Positions 17,559 through 26,435 of a stretch of DNA of 64,000 nt are shown here, one piece after another (positions within the stretch are counted from its first letter, which is position 1; each line of letters begins with the position of its first letter). The translations under genes were made by a program, and so were the position numbers. This stretch comes from Novosphingobium sediminicola (lineage in GTDB: Bacteria > Pseudomonadota > Alphaproteobacteria > Sphingomonadales > Sphingomonadaceae). The stretch is taken from assembly GCF_014196525.1 (NCBI RefSeq), contig NZ_JACIDX010000011.1, positions 124,001 through 188,000 of the forward strand, written 5' to 3'. Under the pieces are notes generated by a model. The model ran no database searches, was not told the DNA's origin, and worked only from the letters and a program-made list of their open reading frames with translations.

Positions 17559-18389
17559 TTACTGGCGGGCCAGAGCCTTTCTGGCCCGCTCCGCCACGGG
17601 CAGGTCGATCATCCGGCCGTCGAGCGACACCACCGACAGGCCCTGCGCCCGCGCCTCCTCCCAAGCGGCCCAGATGCGCTCTGCCTCCTCGCGTGCGGCG
17701 GGGGACAGGCCGAAAACTTCATTGGCCACCGCCACCTGCTTGGGGTGGATACAGATCGCGCCATTGACGCCATAAGCCGCCGCCTCGCCCGCGATGGCGC
17801 GATAGGCTTCTTCTTCGCGGAAACGCGCGATGGAAAAAGGCAGCGCCAGCGCCATCAGCCCCCGCCCCGCCGCCGCCAAAGCCAATTGCCGCGCAGGCAG
17901 GTCGAGCACGGCGGGGGACGGCTCCACCCCCATAGCAAGGCTGAAATCCTCGGTGCCCAGCGCCAGACCGGCCACACAGGGCACATCCGCAATCGCCTGC
18001 GCCCGCGCCACGCCCAATGGGCTTTCAATCAACGCGATCAGCGGTAAGGCCGCCCCGCGCAATTCGGCCACCATCGCCGCGATCACGCACAGGTCATGCG
18101 GGCATTCCACTTTTGGCACCATGATCGCATCGGCCCCCGCGCTCACCGCCGCGCGCAGATCCTCGACCGCCATCATCCACGCACCGTTGATCCGAACCGT
18201 CGCCGCCACGCCCTGCGCCCGGACATCCGCCACCACCCCGGCCAGAGCAGCTCGCGCCGTAGGTTTCGCGCCGGGGGCCACCGCATCCTCAAGGTCGAGG
18301 ATCACCGCATCGACCCCCGCCCGCGCCGCCTTGGCGCAGCGCCCCGCATTGTCGGCAGGGGCAAACAGCATCGAACGCCAGCGCAGCAT
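17559..18389 (-). CDS. CitE-like CoA-ester lyase (HpcH/HpaI aldolase / citrate lyase beta family)
   Basis: 276 residues. Diagnostic segments: R-S-M-L-F-A-P-A, D-A-V-I-L-D-L-E-D-A-V (metal-binding Asp/Glu), M-V-P-K-V-E, L-I-E-S-P-L-G and G-T-E-D-F. Family members cleave malyl-CoA, beta-methylmalyl-CoA or citramalyl-CoA. A stand-alone CitE-like protein of this length is typical for CLYBL/RipC-like citramalyl-CoA lyases and for malyl-CoA lyases. Mesaconyl-CoA-type genes elsewhere in the window make citramalyl-CoA to acetyl-CoA plus pyruvate an attractive guess. It stands alone between a convergent gene and the TonB receptor terminator. Confidence 0.85.
   Translation of the reverse strand: MLRWRSMLFAPADNAGRCAKAARAGVDAVILDLEDAVAPGAKPTARAALAGVVADVRAQGVAATVRINGAWMMAVEDLRAAVSAGADAIMVPKVECPHDLCVIAAMVAELRGAALPLIALIESPLGVARAQAIADVPCVAGLALGTEDFSLAMGVEPSPAVLDLPARQLALAAAGRGLMALALPFSIARFREEEAYRAIAGEAAAYGVNGAICIHPKQVAVANEVFGLSPAAREEAERIWAAWEEARAQGLSVVSLDGRMIDLPVAERARKALARQ
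17565..17589. other. 10-bp hairpin between convergent genes, inside the lyase 3' end
   Basis: GCGGGCCAGA (17565-17574), 5-nt loop, TCTGGCCCGC (17580-17589). There is no T-run. It may limit read-through from the aldehyde dehydrogenase, but it is coding on the other strand. Confidence 0.4.
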
Positions 18390-18405
18390 CTTTCACCCTT
18401 CTTTT

Positions 18406-18443
18406 AAAAAAATGGCCGCGCCATCGGGAGATGAGCGCGGCCA
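18406..18443 (-). terminator. Rho-independent terminator of the TonB receptor gene
   Basis: On the minus strand, a 9-bp stem TGGCCGCGC/GCGCGGCCA (18435-18443 with 18413-18421) with a 13-nt loop is followed by seven T residues (A-run 18406-18412 on the plus strand). It sits 31 nt after the receptor stop. Confidence 0.9.
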
Positions 18444-18473
18444 GCCTGTGCCCCCCGGTAAGGGGCAGGTTCG

Positions 18474-21374
18474 TCAGAACTTGAAGCGGACACCCGCCGT
18501 AAAGGCGCGGCCGATCATGTCATAGGTCGAGATATTGGTGGCCAGATTGACGCCCGGCGTGATGCCCGGAATGATCGGCGGATCGGTGTCGAACAGATTG
18601 TTGACCGTGCCGAACACTTCGAAATAGCCGCCATTGCCATGAGGAATGCGCGCCCGCACCGAAAGGTCGGTATAGACATAGGCGGGCACCGAACCACCGA
18701 CAAAGTTCGACAGATTAGGCGCCGAAGCATTGAGGAAGCGGTTCATCGAGCCGATATATTGTTCGGCAATATTGATGCCGATCGGCCCGATCGTGTAATC
18801 GACCGAGAGCGACCCGCGCCAGCGCGGATAGGACACAGGGTTCGAACCCACCACGTTGGCCCCGGCATAATGCACCACCGGCTGTCCGGCATAGAGCTGG
18901 GTGTCGAACTGGCCCAGATAGTTGGCATAGAGGCGGATGCCCAGCGCGCCCTTGCCGACCTGACGGCGATAGCTGGCGTCAATATCGACGCCCTGCGTTT
19001 TCAGGAACGAGATGTTCGATTCCGTGATCCGCACCATCGAGGGGAACGAGGACGATGTGGGCCGCGAAATCAGCGCGCATTCAGGTGCCGTGCCGGCCGT
19101 GCCGCAGATATTGAGGATCTGCTGTGCCGTCAGCGCGTCGATGGCGCCGGTCATGTCGATCTTGTAAAAATCGACCGACATGCTGAAGCCCGGCAGGAAG
19201 CTGGGCGTGAACACGCCGCCGATGGTCAGCGTCTTGGCCACTTCGGGCTTCAGCTTGGGGTTGCCGCCCGATACGGTCGACGCGTTCTGGTTCAGCCCCG
19301 TGACCGGGTCCAGCACGATGCCGATGCCGCTGGTGTCGCCGCGATAGAGTTCATAGAGGTTGGGCGCGCGAATATCGCGCGAATAGGTGGCGCGCAGCAG
19401 GAAGTCGCTGACCGGCTTCCAGGTGCCGCCCGCTTTCCACGTCGTCACCGTGCCCGAGGTCGAATAATCGGTCACGCGCACCGCGCCGTTCAGGCTGAGC
19501 TGTTGCGCCAGCGGGGCGTCTTTCAACAGCGGCACCGCGATTTCGCCAAAGGCTTCCTTGACATCCATCGAACCATTGGCCGTGCCGACATTGGTCAGCC
19601 AGTAATAGAGCGAGGCCGATTGCACCCCGCGCAAGCCTGCGAAATAGGCCGCCTTCTTGGCCGCCGTGTCCAGATTGGCCGGGTCGGCATTGCTGGTCAG
19701 GCCCATCGACTGTTTGCGATATTCACCGCCCACGACGATATCGACCGGGCCTGCGGGCAGGCTGAAGGGGCTGCCGCTGATGCTGGCGGTGAACGAGTCA
19801 TGCTTGAAGCGTGCGCGATATTGCGATGTGCCCGTGGCATAGGCATAGCCCGCCGGACTGGTGGTGGCCGGATTGCCCGCGAACAGGTTGATCGGTTGGC
19901 ACCCGGCATATTGCGCGGCCACCGTCGGATCGGTCAGCACGCGGCAGGTTGGCGTGCCGCCCACCGATACGACATCGACCGCGGCAAAGAACTTCTTCCA
20001 GTCCCACAGGCCCGACTGGGCCATGTTATGGGTCGATTCCGAATGGGTGTAATCGGCCTTGACCTTCCACCCGCCAATCTTGCCCTCGATGCCCGAGGTC
20101 GATTGGATGAAATCGGTGGTTTCGCGCACATTGGTCCGATTGTCGGAATAATAGGCCGCAATGCCCACCGAACCATTGGTCGCCACCGTCGAGGCCAGCG
20201 AGGCGGGGATATAGGGATTGCCCGCGAAGATCGTCGCGGTCGGGCTGCCCTGAACCAGCGTGTTGGCCATCGCGTCATAGCCGATTTCGGTGCGCGAATA
20301 GATCATCTGCGTATAAGCGCTGAAATTGTCGCTGAAATCAAAGCTGAGGCGGCCGAAGTTCTGATAGGTCTTGGAGGGGGCAATCGCGGTGGTATGCGCC
20401 GGGATCGTATAGCCGTCGCCACCGATCTGGATGCCCGCGCTGCCCGTGGCAGTGCCGGTGTTGAAGGCCGAGACGGTGCCATCGGCATTCAGCTTGGTGC
20501 CAAGAGCGGCGGCGCCATTATACAGCTTGCCATAGGTCGAGGCCGAAGAGATCAGCACATTGCTGGACAGCTTATACGGGTTGAGCGAGCCGCCCGGCGA
20601 GCAGGCGGTGGCATCAGACGTGGTATTGACGCAGCCCGGCGTCGATCCGACCCAGGCATAGCCATTCTGGCCCGCCTTGCGTGCATCGCGATACATGCCG
20701 CCATTGTTGTAATATTCGGCCGAGAGCAGCAGATGACCACGGTCGCCCGCGAACTTGGTGCCAAAGGCCAGACCGATGCGCTGGTTGTTATTGTCGCCGC
20801 GCTGCGATGTGCCCGCCTGAAGATTGCCCTTCAGACCCACGAACTTCTTGTCGAGCACGAAGTTGACCACGCCCGCCACCGCGTCCGAGCCCCATGCCGC
20901 CGAAGCGCCGCCCGTCACCACGTCCACGCGCTGAACCAGCAGGTTGGGGATGACGTTGGTGTCGATGGTGCCGATATATTCGGTGGGCGCCACGCGCACC
21001 CCGTCAACCATGATCAACGTGCGCAGCGGCCCCTTGGGGTTGGCCGTGGGCGTGCCCAGACCGCGCAGGTTCAGGATGTTGCCATGGATCGGAATGGCCG
21101 AAAAATTGTTCGCCGACTTGCCCGGCCCCAGCGAGTTCTGGAAATTGGGCAGCTTGTTGAGCGCATCGGGAATATTGGTCGGCGTCGACTTGGCCAGTTC
21201 TTCGGCCGAGGCGACGGTTACCGGCGTCGGCGCGGTATAGCCATCGCGCACGATGCGCGTGGCGGTGACGATGATGTCGGCGGCTTTGGGTTCATCGGCG
21301 GCGCTGGCGGCCCCCGGAAACGCGGCGGCCAGCGCCGTCCCTGCCAACAATACGGACATGGTATGAATTCGCAT
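18474..21374 (-). CDS. TonB-dependent outer-membrane receptor
   Basis: 966 residues. Signal peptide (T-M-S-V-L-L-A-G-T-A-L-A-A-A then A-S-A-A-D). A TonB-box-like D-I-I-V-T-A-T-R comes next, then the plug domain (residues about 40-165, with L-I-M-V-D-G-V-R-V and G-G-A-S-A-A-W-G-S-D-A-V-A-G-V-V-N-F). A 22-strand-type barrel follows and ends G-V-R-F-K-F. It resembles the large sphingomonad receptors for hydrophobic or aromatic substrates rather than iron receptors. GGGAGG precedes ATG 21374 by about 6 nt. A perfect AT-rich palindrome lies 90 bp upstream. The MFS and enoyl-CoA genes next to it suggest uptake of the island's substrate. Confidence 0.92.
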   Translation of the reverse strand: MRIHTMSVLLAGTALAAAFPGAASAADEPKAADIIVTATRIVRDGYTAPTPVTVASAEELAKSTPTNIPDALNKLPNFQNSLGPGKSANNFSAIPIHGNILNLRGLGTPTANPKGPLRTLIMVDGVRVAPTEYIGTIDTNVIPNLLVQRVDVVTGGASAAWGSDAVAGVVNFVLDKKFVGLKGNLQAGTSQRGDNNNQRIGLAFGTKFAGDRGHLLLSAEYYNNGGMYRDARKAGQNGYAWVGSTPGCVNTTSDATACSPGGSLNPYKLSSNVLISSASTYGKLYNGAAALGTKLNADGTVSAFNTGTATGSAGIQIGGDGYTIPAHTTAIAPSKTYQNFGRLSFDFSDNFSAYTQMIYSRTEIGYDAMANTLVQGSPTATIFAGNPYIPASLASTVATNGSVGIAAYYSDNRTNVRETTDFIQSTSGIEGKIGGWKVKADYTHSESTHNMAQSGLWDWKKFFAAVDVVSVGGTPTCRVLTDPTVAAQYAGCQPINLFAGNPATTSPAGYAYATGTSQYRARFKHDSFTASISGSPFSLPAGPVDIVVGGEYRKQSMGLTSNADPANLDTAAKKAAYFAGLRGVQSASLYYWLTNVGTANGSMDVKEAFGEIAVPLLKDAPLAQQLSLNGAVRVTDYSTSGTVTTWKAGGTWKPVSDFLLRATYSRDIRAPNLYELYRGDTSGIGIVLDPVTGLNQNASTVSGGNPKLKPEVAKTLTIGGVFTPSFLPGFSMSVDFYKIDMTGAIDALTAQQILNICGTAGTAPECALISRPTSSSFPSMVRITESNISFLKTQGVDIDASYRRQVGKGALGIRLYANYLGQFDTQLYAGQPVVHYAGANVVGSNPVSYPRWRGSLSVDYTIGPIGINIAEQYIGSMNRFLNASAPNLSNFVGGSVPAYVYTDLSVRARIPHGNGGYFEVFGTVNNLFDTDPPIIPGITPGVNLATNISTYDMIGRAFTAGVRFKF

Positions 21375-21463
21375 CCCAACCTCCCATAAAAGCCCGCGAA
21401 GTCCAACGCCTCGCTTTTTGCCCTATGTTGCAGAATTTGTAGGCCGGAGAATTTTGCCAGTCA

Positions 21464-21487
21464 ATGCAAATTTGCATCCCTATGCAT
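21464..21487. promoter_or_regulatory. Perfect 14-bp palindrome upstream of the TonB receptor
   Basis: ATGCAAATTTGCAT (21464-21477) is fully self-complementary and is followed by ATGCAT at 21482-21487. It lies in the 192-bp spacer between the MFS gene and the receptor start, a likely regulator site for the receptor. Apart from a CGGGAG/CTCCCG hairpin near 21540-21565, I see nothing else in the spacer. Confidence 0.7.
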
Positions 21488-21566
21488 AATCATCAAGGCT
21501 GACGGATAAATATCACAACCCGCGCCAGCCCCATGAAATCGGGAGATTTTTACGCCACCTCCCGGT

Positions 21567-22892
21567 TTACTCCGCCCGCGCGGCCAGCAAACGGCGCACA
21601 CCCGCGCAGCCATGGGCAAAAAATCCCGCCGCGAGAATCAGCCCTGCCACCACCAGAGCCACCATCGAAAGCCCGACTTTGGCCGGATCGCCCAATACTT
21701 TATCGGTCACAAAGCCGACAAGGAACGTGCCCAGCGCCATGCCGATCAGGCCGGTCATCAGCACAAAGATCGCCGTGACCCGCCCGCGCAGCGCCGTTGG
21801 CGTGACCAATTGCACCGAGGCAGGCCCCATCGAGGAGGTCGAATGGATGCAGGTCATATAAAGGCCGAACAGCACGACCGTGGCATAGGGATTGCTGACC
21901 AGATAGGCCGCGACCGCCAGCGGCCCGGCCAGCACCAGCGTGATCAGGCACCAGCGCAGATGCGCATCGCGATAGCCGGCATTATACAGCCGATCCACCA
22001 CCCAGCCATGCACCGGCAGGCTGAGCGCGGCCAGCAATTGCGCCATGCCCATCGCCAGCCCGATCTGGCCCGGTTTCCAACCATGGACGCGGGTCAGGAA
22101 GGTCGGGCTCCAGATTTGCAGCGCGATGGTGACGGTATAGACAAAGCCGATGCCGAAGATGATGCCGCTGAAACAGCGCGGATAAGTCATAATGAAGCGC
22201 CACGCCTCGCGATAACCTTCGAGCGCGGAGACGGCGGCCTGTTGGCGGCGACGCGGTTCGGGGAACAAGAAGACGAGGAAGGCGAAGGCCATGCCCGGAA
22301 TGCCGGTGATGACGAAGGCCTGCTGCCAGGGAGCGAAATGGCCCATCATCGGCCAATGGGAAATGCCGCCCTCCAGCACGAAGCCCACCAACGGCCCGCC
22401 CAGCAAAAAGACGATGCCCGCCCCCATCACCCCGCCCATGACGAAGACCGCCATGGCCAGCGACAGGCGCGAGGGCGGGAAACTGTCGCCGATGATCGAA
22501 TAGGCGCCGGTTGTATAGCCCGCCTCGCCTGCGCCGACGAGCGCGCGCGAGGCCATCAGCATGCCAAAGGCCCCCGCAAAGCCGCAAGCCCCAGCCCCCG
22601 CGCTCCACAGCAGGATGCAGAAGAACAGCACCCAGCGGCGGCTGTAGCGATCCAGCATAAGCCCGACCGGCATGGCGCAGAGGCAGTAGAACACCGCAAA
22701 GGCCGGGCCTTGCAACAGGCTGAATTGCGTGTCGGTCAGGTGCAGGCCCTGTTTGATCGGTTCGACCATCAGCGCCATCAGATAACGGTCAGCCAGCGAG
22801 CGGATGTACAGAATAAAAAGGATCGCCACCGTCAGCCATGCCATGGGCGCGCGCGGATAGATCGGGCCTTGGGCCACATTTGCATCAGACAC
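21567..22892 (-). CDS. MFS transporter (spinster-like)
   Basis: 441 residues with about 12 hydrophobic helices. The loop after TM2-3, M-L-D-R-Y-S-R-R-W-V, is the MFS signature A motif. I chose the GTG start at 22892 because GGGAG lies 7-8 nt upstream on the coding strand. The longer ATG version would include the promoter palindrome at 22932. It is clearly similar to the MFS protein at 48339-49655 (shared I-K-x-x-L-x-L-(T/S)-D-x-Q and D-R-Y-S-R-R-W). Expected role: inner-membrane passage of the substrate taken up by the TonB receptor next door. Confidence 0.88.
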   Translation of the reverse strand: MSDANVAQGPIYPRAPMAWLTVAILFILYIRSLADRYLMALMVEPIKQGLHLTDTQFSLLQGPAFAVFYCLCAMPVGLMLDRYSRRWVLFFCILLWSAGAGACGFAGAFGMLMASRALVGAGEAGYTTGAYSIIGDSFPPSRLSLAMAVFVMGGVMGAGIVFLLGGPLVGFVLEGGISHWPMMGHFAPWQQAFVITGIPGMAFAFLVFLFPEPRRRQQAAVSALEGYREAWRFIMTYPRCFSGIIFGIGFVYTVTIALQIWSPTFLTRVHGWKPGQIGLAMGMAQLLAALSLPVHGWVVDRLYNAGYRDAHLRWCLITLVLAGPLAVAAYLVSNPYATVVLFGLYMTCIHSTSSMGPASVQLVTPTALRGRVTAIFVLMTGLIGMALGTFLVGFVTDKVLGDPAKVGLSMVALVVAGLILAAGFFAHGCAGVRRLLAARAE

Positions 22893-22931
22893 GAAAACTC
22901 TCCCATGTGGCCTTATTGACGGCGCAATAAA

Positions 22932-22945
22932 TGCACCTTCGTGCA
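22932..22945. promoter_or_regulatory. TGCAC-N4-GTGCA operator candidate
   Basis: TGCAC (22932-22936), CTTC, GTGCA (22941-22945), a perfect 5-bp dyad. It lies 40 bp upstream of the MFS start, between it and the enoyl-CoA gene. The same architecture recurs at 23827 and 32840. Confidence 0.65.
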
Positions 22946-22976
22946 ATTTTTACATCAGGTCAACGTTTAACGCAGA

Positions 22977-23771
22977 TCAAAGGCCGCGAAACTGCGGGCG
23001 GCGTTTTTGGCGAAAGGCGCTGACTCCCTCGCGGTAATCGTGGGTATGGCCGAGGCGGCGCTGGCCATCGCGCTCAATGTCGAGCTGGGCGTCGAAATCG
23101 CGCGACCAGCTTTGCCGAATCGCGTTGCGCGCGGCCATGATCCCTTGCGTGGGCGCGGCGGCCAGCAAGGAGACCAGCGCCTCGACATGCTCGATGAAAT
23201 CATCGTCGGGCGCGCATTGCCAGATCAAGCCCCATTCCTGCGCGCGGGCGGCGCTGATGCGCTCGCCCGTCATCGCCATGCCCAGCGCGCGCGGCTGGCC
23301 GATCAGACGGGGCAACAGCCAGCTGATCCCGCAATCGGGCATCAGGCCGATCTTGGCGAAGGACAGGATGAAACTGGCCGATTGCGCGGCGATCACCATA
23401 TCGCCCATCAGCGCCAGCGCCGCCCCCGCCCCCGCCGCCACGCCATTGACCGCGCAGACCAGCGGCACCGGCAGCCGCGCCAGACGCCGGATCAGCGGAT
23501 TATAGCGCAGCTCAATACTCTCCCCCAGATCGAGCGGCCCCTCCTGCTCCACCGGTCTTTCGCCCAGATCCTGCCCCGCGCAAAAGCCGCGCCCCGCCCC
23601 GGTCAGCAGAACCACACGAAGGTCCGCGCTGGCCTCGATCTCGTCGAGGATGTCGCTCAACCTTTGATGCATGCCCACGGTGATCGCGTTCAACTGATCC
23701 GGGCGGTTGAGAACGATGCGCGCCACGCCATCCTCAAGAGCAAACAGCACGCAGGTTTGGGAATCGCTCAT
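22977..23771 (-). CDS. Enoyl-CoA hydratase/isomerase, PaaG-like
   Basis: 264 residues, crotonase fold. Motifs: oxyanion G-R-G-F-C-A-G-Q-D-L and A-V-N-G-V-A-A-G-A-G. The active-site loop reads G-L-M-P-D-C-G-I-S-W-L-L-P-R. The Asp in 'M-P-D' and lack of the two hydratase glutamates match the PaaG group (ring 1,2-epoxyphenylacetyl-CoA isomerase and related delta3-delta2-enoyl-CoA isomerases) more than classical hydratases. AGAGG lies 8 nt before ATG 23771. Both flanks carry TGCAC-N4-GTRCA elements, so it is probably transcribed from its own regulated promoter. Confidence 0.88.
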   Translation of the reverse strand: MSDSQTCVLFALEDGVARIVLNRPDQLNAITVGMHQRLSDILDEIEASADLRVVLLTGAGRGFCAGQDLGERPVEQEGPLDLGESIELRYNPLIRRLARLPVPLVCAVNGVAAGAGAALALMGDMVIAAQSASFILSFAKIGLMPDCGISWLLPRLIGQPRALGMAMTGERISAARAQEWGLIWQCAPDDDFIEHVEALVSLLAAAPTQGIMAARNAIRQSWSRDFDAQLDIERDGQRRLGHTHDYREGVSAFRQKRRPQFRGL

Positions 23772-24121
23772 GAGGGCCGCCTCTTGGAAATCGGTAGGGC
23801 GCCATCATGGTGCGCCACATCAAAATTGCACCACGGTACAGTTACGTCAATTCTATAAGCTGTCAATCGGCGGGATGCAGCCTTCACACATATCTCTTAA
23901 TTTCAGATATATAATTAATTTAAGGTCTGCCTACTCCGTCCCTAAACCTTACCAAAAGCGCAGATTTCGCACCGATACATCATAAAAATTTTACCTCAAT
24001 TCTGCCCCATGATGCAAAATATCGCTAGCCTAGCGCCTCCGCATCGCTTACAGATCACCATCGAAGCAGAGCCAGCCACGACTGGCCCCGAAAAGAGACT
24101 CAACAACAAAAACCGGGCGGG
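23772..24121. promoter_or_regulatory. 350-bp AT-rich divergent promoter region
   Basis: No gene seen. Contains TGCAC-N4-GTACA (23827-23840) near the enoyl-CoA gene, a very AT-rich tract around 23890-23925, TGCAAAATATC at 24013-24023 and a 13-bp dyad CGCTAGCCTAGCG (24023-24035). It should carry back-to-back promoters for the minus-strand enoyl-CoA gene and the plus-strand acyl-CoA operon starting at 24122. Confidence 0.65.
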
Positions 24122-25291
24122 ATGATGGAAGACCAGCAATTCAGACAGGAGGTCCGCGATTGGCTATCCGCCAACTTCCCGCCGGCGCTGACAGGCGTGA
24201 ACGGGCTGATCTTTCAGGGTGACGCCCATGCCGCCGCCGCCAACGCCGATTTTCAGGTCTGGCGCAAGGCGATGGCCGACAAGGGCTGGGGCACACCGAC
24301 ATGGGACAAAGCCTATGGCGGAGCCGGACTTTCCGCCGCGCAGGCCAAGATCATAGCGCAGGAATTATCCGCCATCGGCGCGTTCAACCCGATCCGTTCC
24401 TATGGCACGATGATGCTTGGCCCCACGCTGCTGGAATTCGGCACGGAAGAGCAGCGACTGCAACATCTGCCCCGCATTTCCACCCATGAACTGCGCTGGT
24501 GTCAGGGCTTTTCCGAGCCGGGCGCGGGGTCCGACCTTGCCTCGCTGCAAATGAAATGCGTCGATGCGGGCGATCACTGGGTGGTGTCAGGCCAAAAGAT
24601 CTGGACATCCGGCGCCGATCAGGCCGACTGGTGCTTTGCCCTTGTGCGCACCGACACCAGCGTCAAACATGGCGGCATCAGCTTCCTGTTGATCGACATG
24701 ACATCGCCCGGCGTCGAGGCGCGCCCGATTGTCCTCATCAGCGGATCGACCCATTTCTGCGAAGTCTTCTTCAACGATGTGAAAGTGCCCAAGGGCAATC
24801 TGGTCGGCGCGGTCAATCAGGGCTGGAACATCGCCAAGCGCCTGCTGCAATTTGAACGCTCCAGCCTGTCGGAGGTCAAGACCGACGTCACCCCGCTGGC
24901 CCCCATCGCCCATGCGATGCTGGGCACGGATGCGGAAGGAAGGATTGCCGATGCGGATGCGCGCGCGCGCATTGTCCATAATGCAATGCGCCACGCGGCC
25001 TATCTGCAAACCGTGCGCAGGTTTAACGAGGAGGCGCGCAATGGCGGCCCCGGCAATGGCGTCTCGACGCTGAAAAACCTGTGGTCGAACATTGTCCAGC
25101 GCCGCGCCGAATTGCTGGTCGAGGTGCTGGGCGCCGATGGGCTGGGCTGGTCGGGCGATGCCTATCCGGCCGACGCGCGCGAGGCGACCCGCGCGCTGCT
25201 GCACTCAAAAGCCTTCTCGATCTATGGCGGCAGCTACGAAATCCAGAACAACATCACGGCCAAGCGCTCGCTCGGCCTGCCGGATCGCTGA
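24122..25291 (+). CDS. Acyl-CoA dehydrogenase (first of an adjacent pair)
   Basis: 389 residues, FAD-dependent acyl-CoA dehydrogenase fold. Motifs: G-F-S-E-P-G-A-G-S-D-L-A-S-L and W-T-S-G-A-D-Q-A-D-W near the flavin, ending in Y-G-G-S-Y-E-I-Q-N-N-I. The usual catalytic 'Y-E-G-T' Glu is replaced by Gly here. The Glu of 'Y-E-I-Q' is typical of FadE-type subunits found in alpha2-beta2 steroid side-chain dehydrogenases. The next gene, 13 nt on, is a second and more divergent family member, so a heteromeric enzyme is likely. ATG 24125 is an alternative start. First gene of a seven-gene operon. Confidence 0.9.
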   Translation: MMEDQQFRQEVRDWLSANFPPALTGVNGLIFQGDAHAAAANADFQVWRKAMADKGWGTPTWDKAYGGAGLSAAQAKIIAQELSAIGAFNPIRSYGTMMLGPTLLEFGTEEQRLQHLPRISTHELRWCQGFSEPGAGSDLASLQMKCVDAGDHWVVSGQKIWTSGADQADWCFALVRTDTSVKHGGISFLLIDMTSPGVEARPIVLISGSTHFCEVFFNDVKVPKGNLVGAVNQGWNIAKRLLQFERSSLSEVKTDVTPLAPIAHAMLGTDAEGRIADADARARIVHNAMRHAAYLQTVRRFNEEARNGGPGNGVSTLKNLWSNIVQRRAELLVEVLGADGLGWSGDAYPADAREATRALLHSKAFSIYGGSYEIQNNITAKRSLGLPDR

Positions 25292-25304
25292 AGGGAGACG
25301 CGCG

Positions 25305-26432
25305 ATGGCCGTGTTGAACGAAGAACAGACCATGCTCAAAGACATGGTGTCGCAATGGGTCCGCGACCGGATGCCGGTGGGCGTGGCGCGCGGATTGTAT
25401 GACCACAGCGGCGGCGGGCGCAAGGACGCCACCACCGGCTTTGACGCCGATGCCTATGCCGAAGTCGCCGCCATGGGCTGGAGCGGCATCCTCGTCCCCG
25501 AAGCCCATGGCGGCAGCGATTTCGGCGCTTTCAGCCTCGGCTTCGTGCTGGAGGAACTGGCGCGCGCACTCTCGCCTTTGCCCTTGCTGAGCAGCGCGAT
25601 GGTTGCGGTCAGCGCCTTGCGGCTTGGCGGAAATGCTGCGCAGCAAAGTGCGTGGCTGCCTGGTCTGGCCGATGGCTCGATCATCGGCGCGCTGGCGGTG
25701 GACGAAGGCGCGCATCACCTGCCCGATATACTTGCACTGACGGCCACGCGGGCCGAAAATGGCTGGCGTCTGGATGGGATCAAGCGCCCGGTGGCCGATG
25801 GCATGGGCGCGGGCCTGTTCATCGTGGCCGCGCGCGGGGATGATGGCACGGCGCTGTTCCTTGTCCCCGCCGATGCTGCGGGGCTGACGCGCGAACCGCT
25901 CGACCAGATCGACGCGCGCCGCCCGGCCTTGTTGCGCTTCGATGGCGTGGTGCTGGGCGATGATGCCATGCTGGGCCAGGGCGATGCCCTGCTTTCCGCC
26001 ATCCTCGACCGCGCCTATGTGGGGCAAGCCGCCGAATTGCTCGGCCTTGCCACGCAGGCGTTTGAAACCACGCTGGAATATCTCAAAACCCGCGTCCAGT
26101 TCGGGCAGTTGATCGGATCGTTTCAGGCGCTGCAACATCGCGCCTCGGAGATGTTCGGCGAACTGCAGCTCACCCGCTCGGCGGTGGAGGCAGCGCTGGT
26201 AGCGATTGACGCCGATGACCCGCAATTGCCCTCGCTCGCCTCGCTGGCCAAGGCGATTGCCAATGAAACCGCCCATCGCATCACCTGCGAGATGGTGCAG
26301 CTGCACGGCGGCATCGGCATGACGCATGAACATGACGCCGGGCTATACCTCAAACGGTCCCGCGTGGCCGAACAGGCCTATGGTTCCTCCTCTTTCCACC
26401 GCGAACGCTGGGCGCGCCTCAACGGATATTGA
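25305..26432 (+). CDS. Acyl-CoA dehydrogenase (second of the pair, non-canonical active site)
   Basis: 375 residues. Shows the family core (W-S-G-I-L-V-P-E-A-H-G-G, R-V-Q-F-G-Q-L-I-G-S-F-Q-A-L-Q-H, Q-L-H-G-G-I-G-M-T-H-E-H-D-A-G). It lacks the 'Y-E-G-T' or 'G-G-S-x-E-I-Q' catalytic loop, ending instead in L-Y-L-K-R-S-R. Subunits of this look (FadE27/FadE29/ChsE-like) act only as partners in heterotetrameric dehydrogenases. AAGGGA at 25291-25296 precedes ATG 25305. It probably pairs with the upstream gene product. Confidence 0.88.
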   Translation: MAVLNEEQTMLKDMVSQWVRDRMPVGVARGLYDHSGGGRKDATTGFDADAYAEVAAMGWSGILVPEAHGGSDFGAFSLGFVLEELARALSPLPLLSSAMVAVSALRLGGNAAQQSAWLPGLADGSIIGALAVDEGAHHLPDILALTATRAENGWRLDGIKRPVADGMGAGLFIVAARGDDGTALFLVPADAAGLTREPLDQIDARRPALLRFDGVVLGDDAMLGQGDALLSAILDRAYVGQAAELLGLATQAFETTLEYLKTRVQFGQLIGSFQALQHRASEMFGELQLTRSAVEAALVAIDADDPQLPSLASLAKAIANETAHRITCEMVQLHGGIGMTHEHDAGLYLKRSRVAEQAYGSSSFHRERWARLNGY

Positions 26433-26435
26433 ACG

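Noticed and set aside
17565-17589. Terminator for the aldehyde dehydrogenase
   Set aside because: Stem is good but has no T-tract and lies in the coding end of the convergent gene; listed only as a hairpin.
18639-21389. 916-codon antisense frame opposite the TonB receptor
   Set aside because: Arg/His/Gly-rich shadow; the receptor has signal peptide, plug and barrel terminus.
22893-22946. Longer N-terminus for the MFS protein (ATG 22946)
   Set aside because: Would translate through the TGCAC dyad and promoter, and the GTG at 22892 has the better Shine-Dalgarno.
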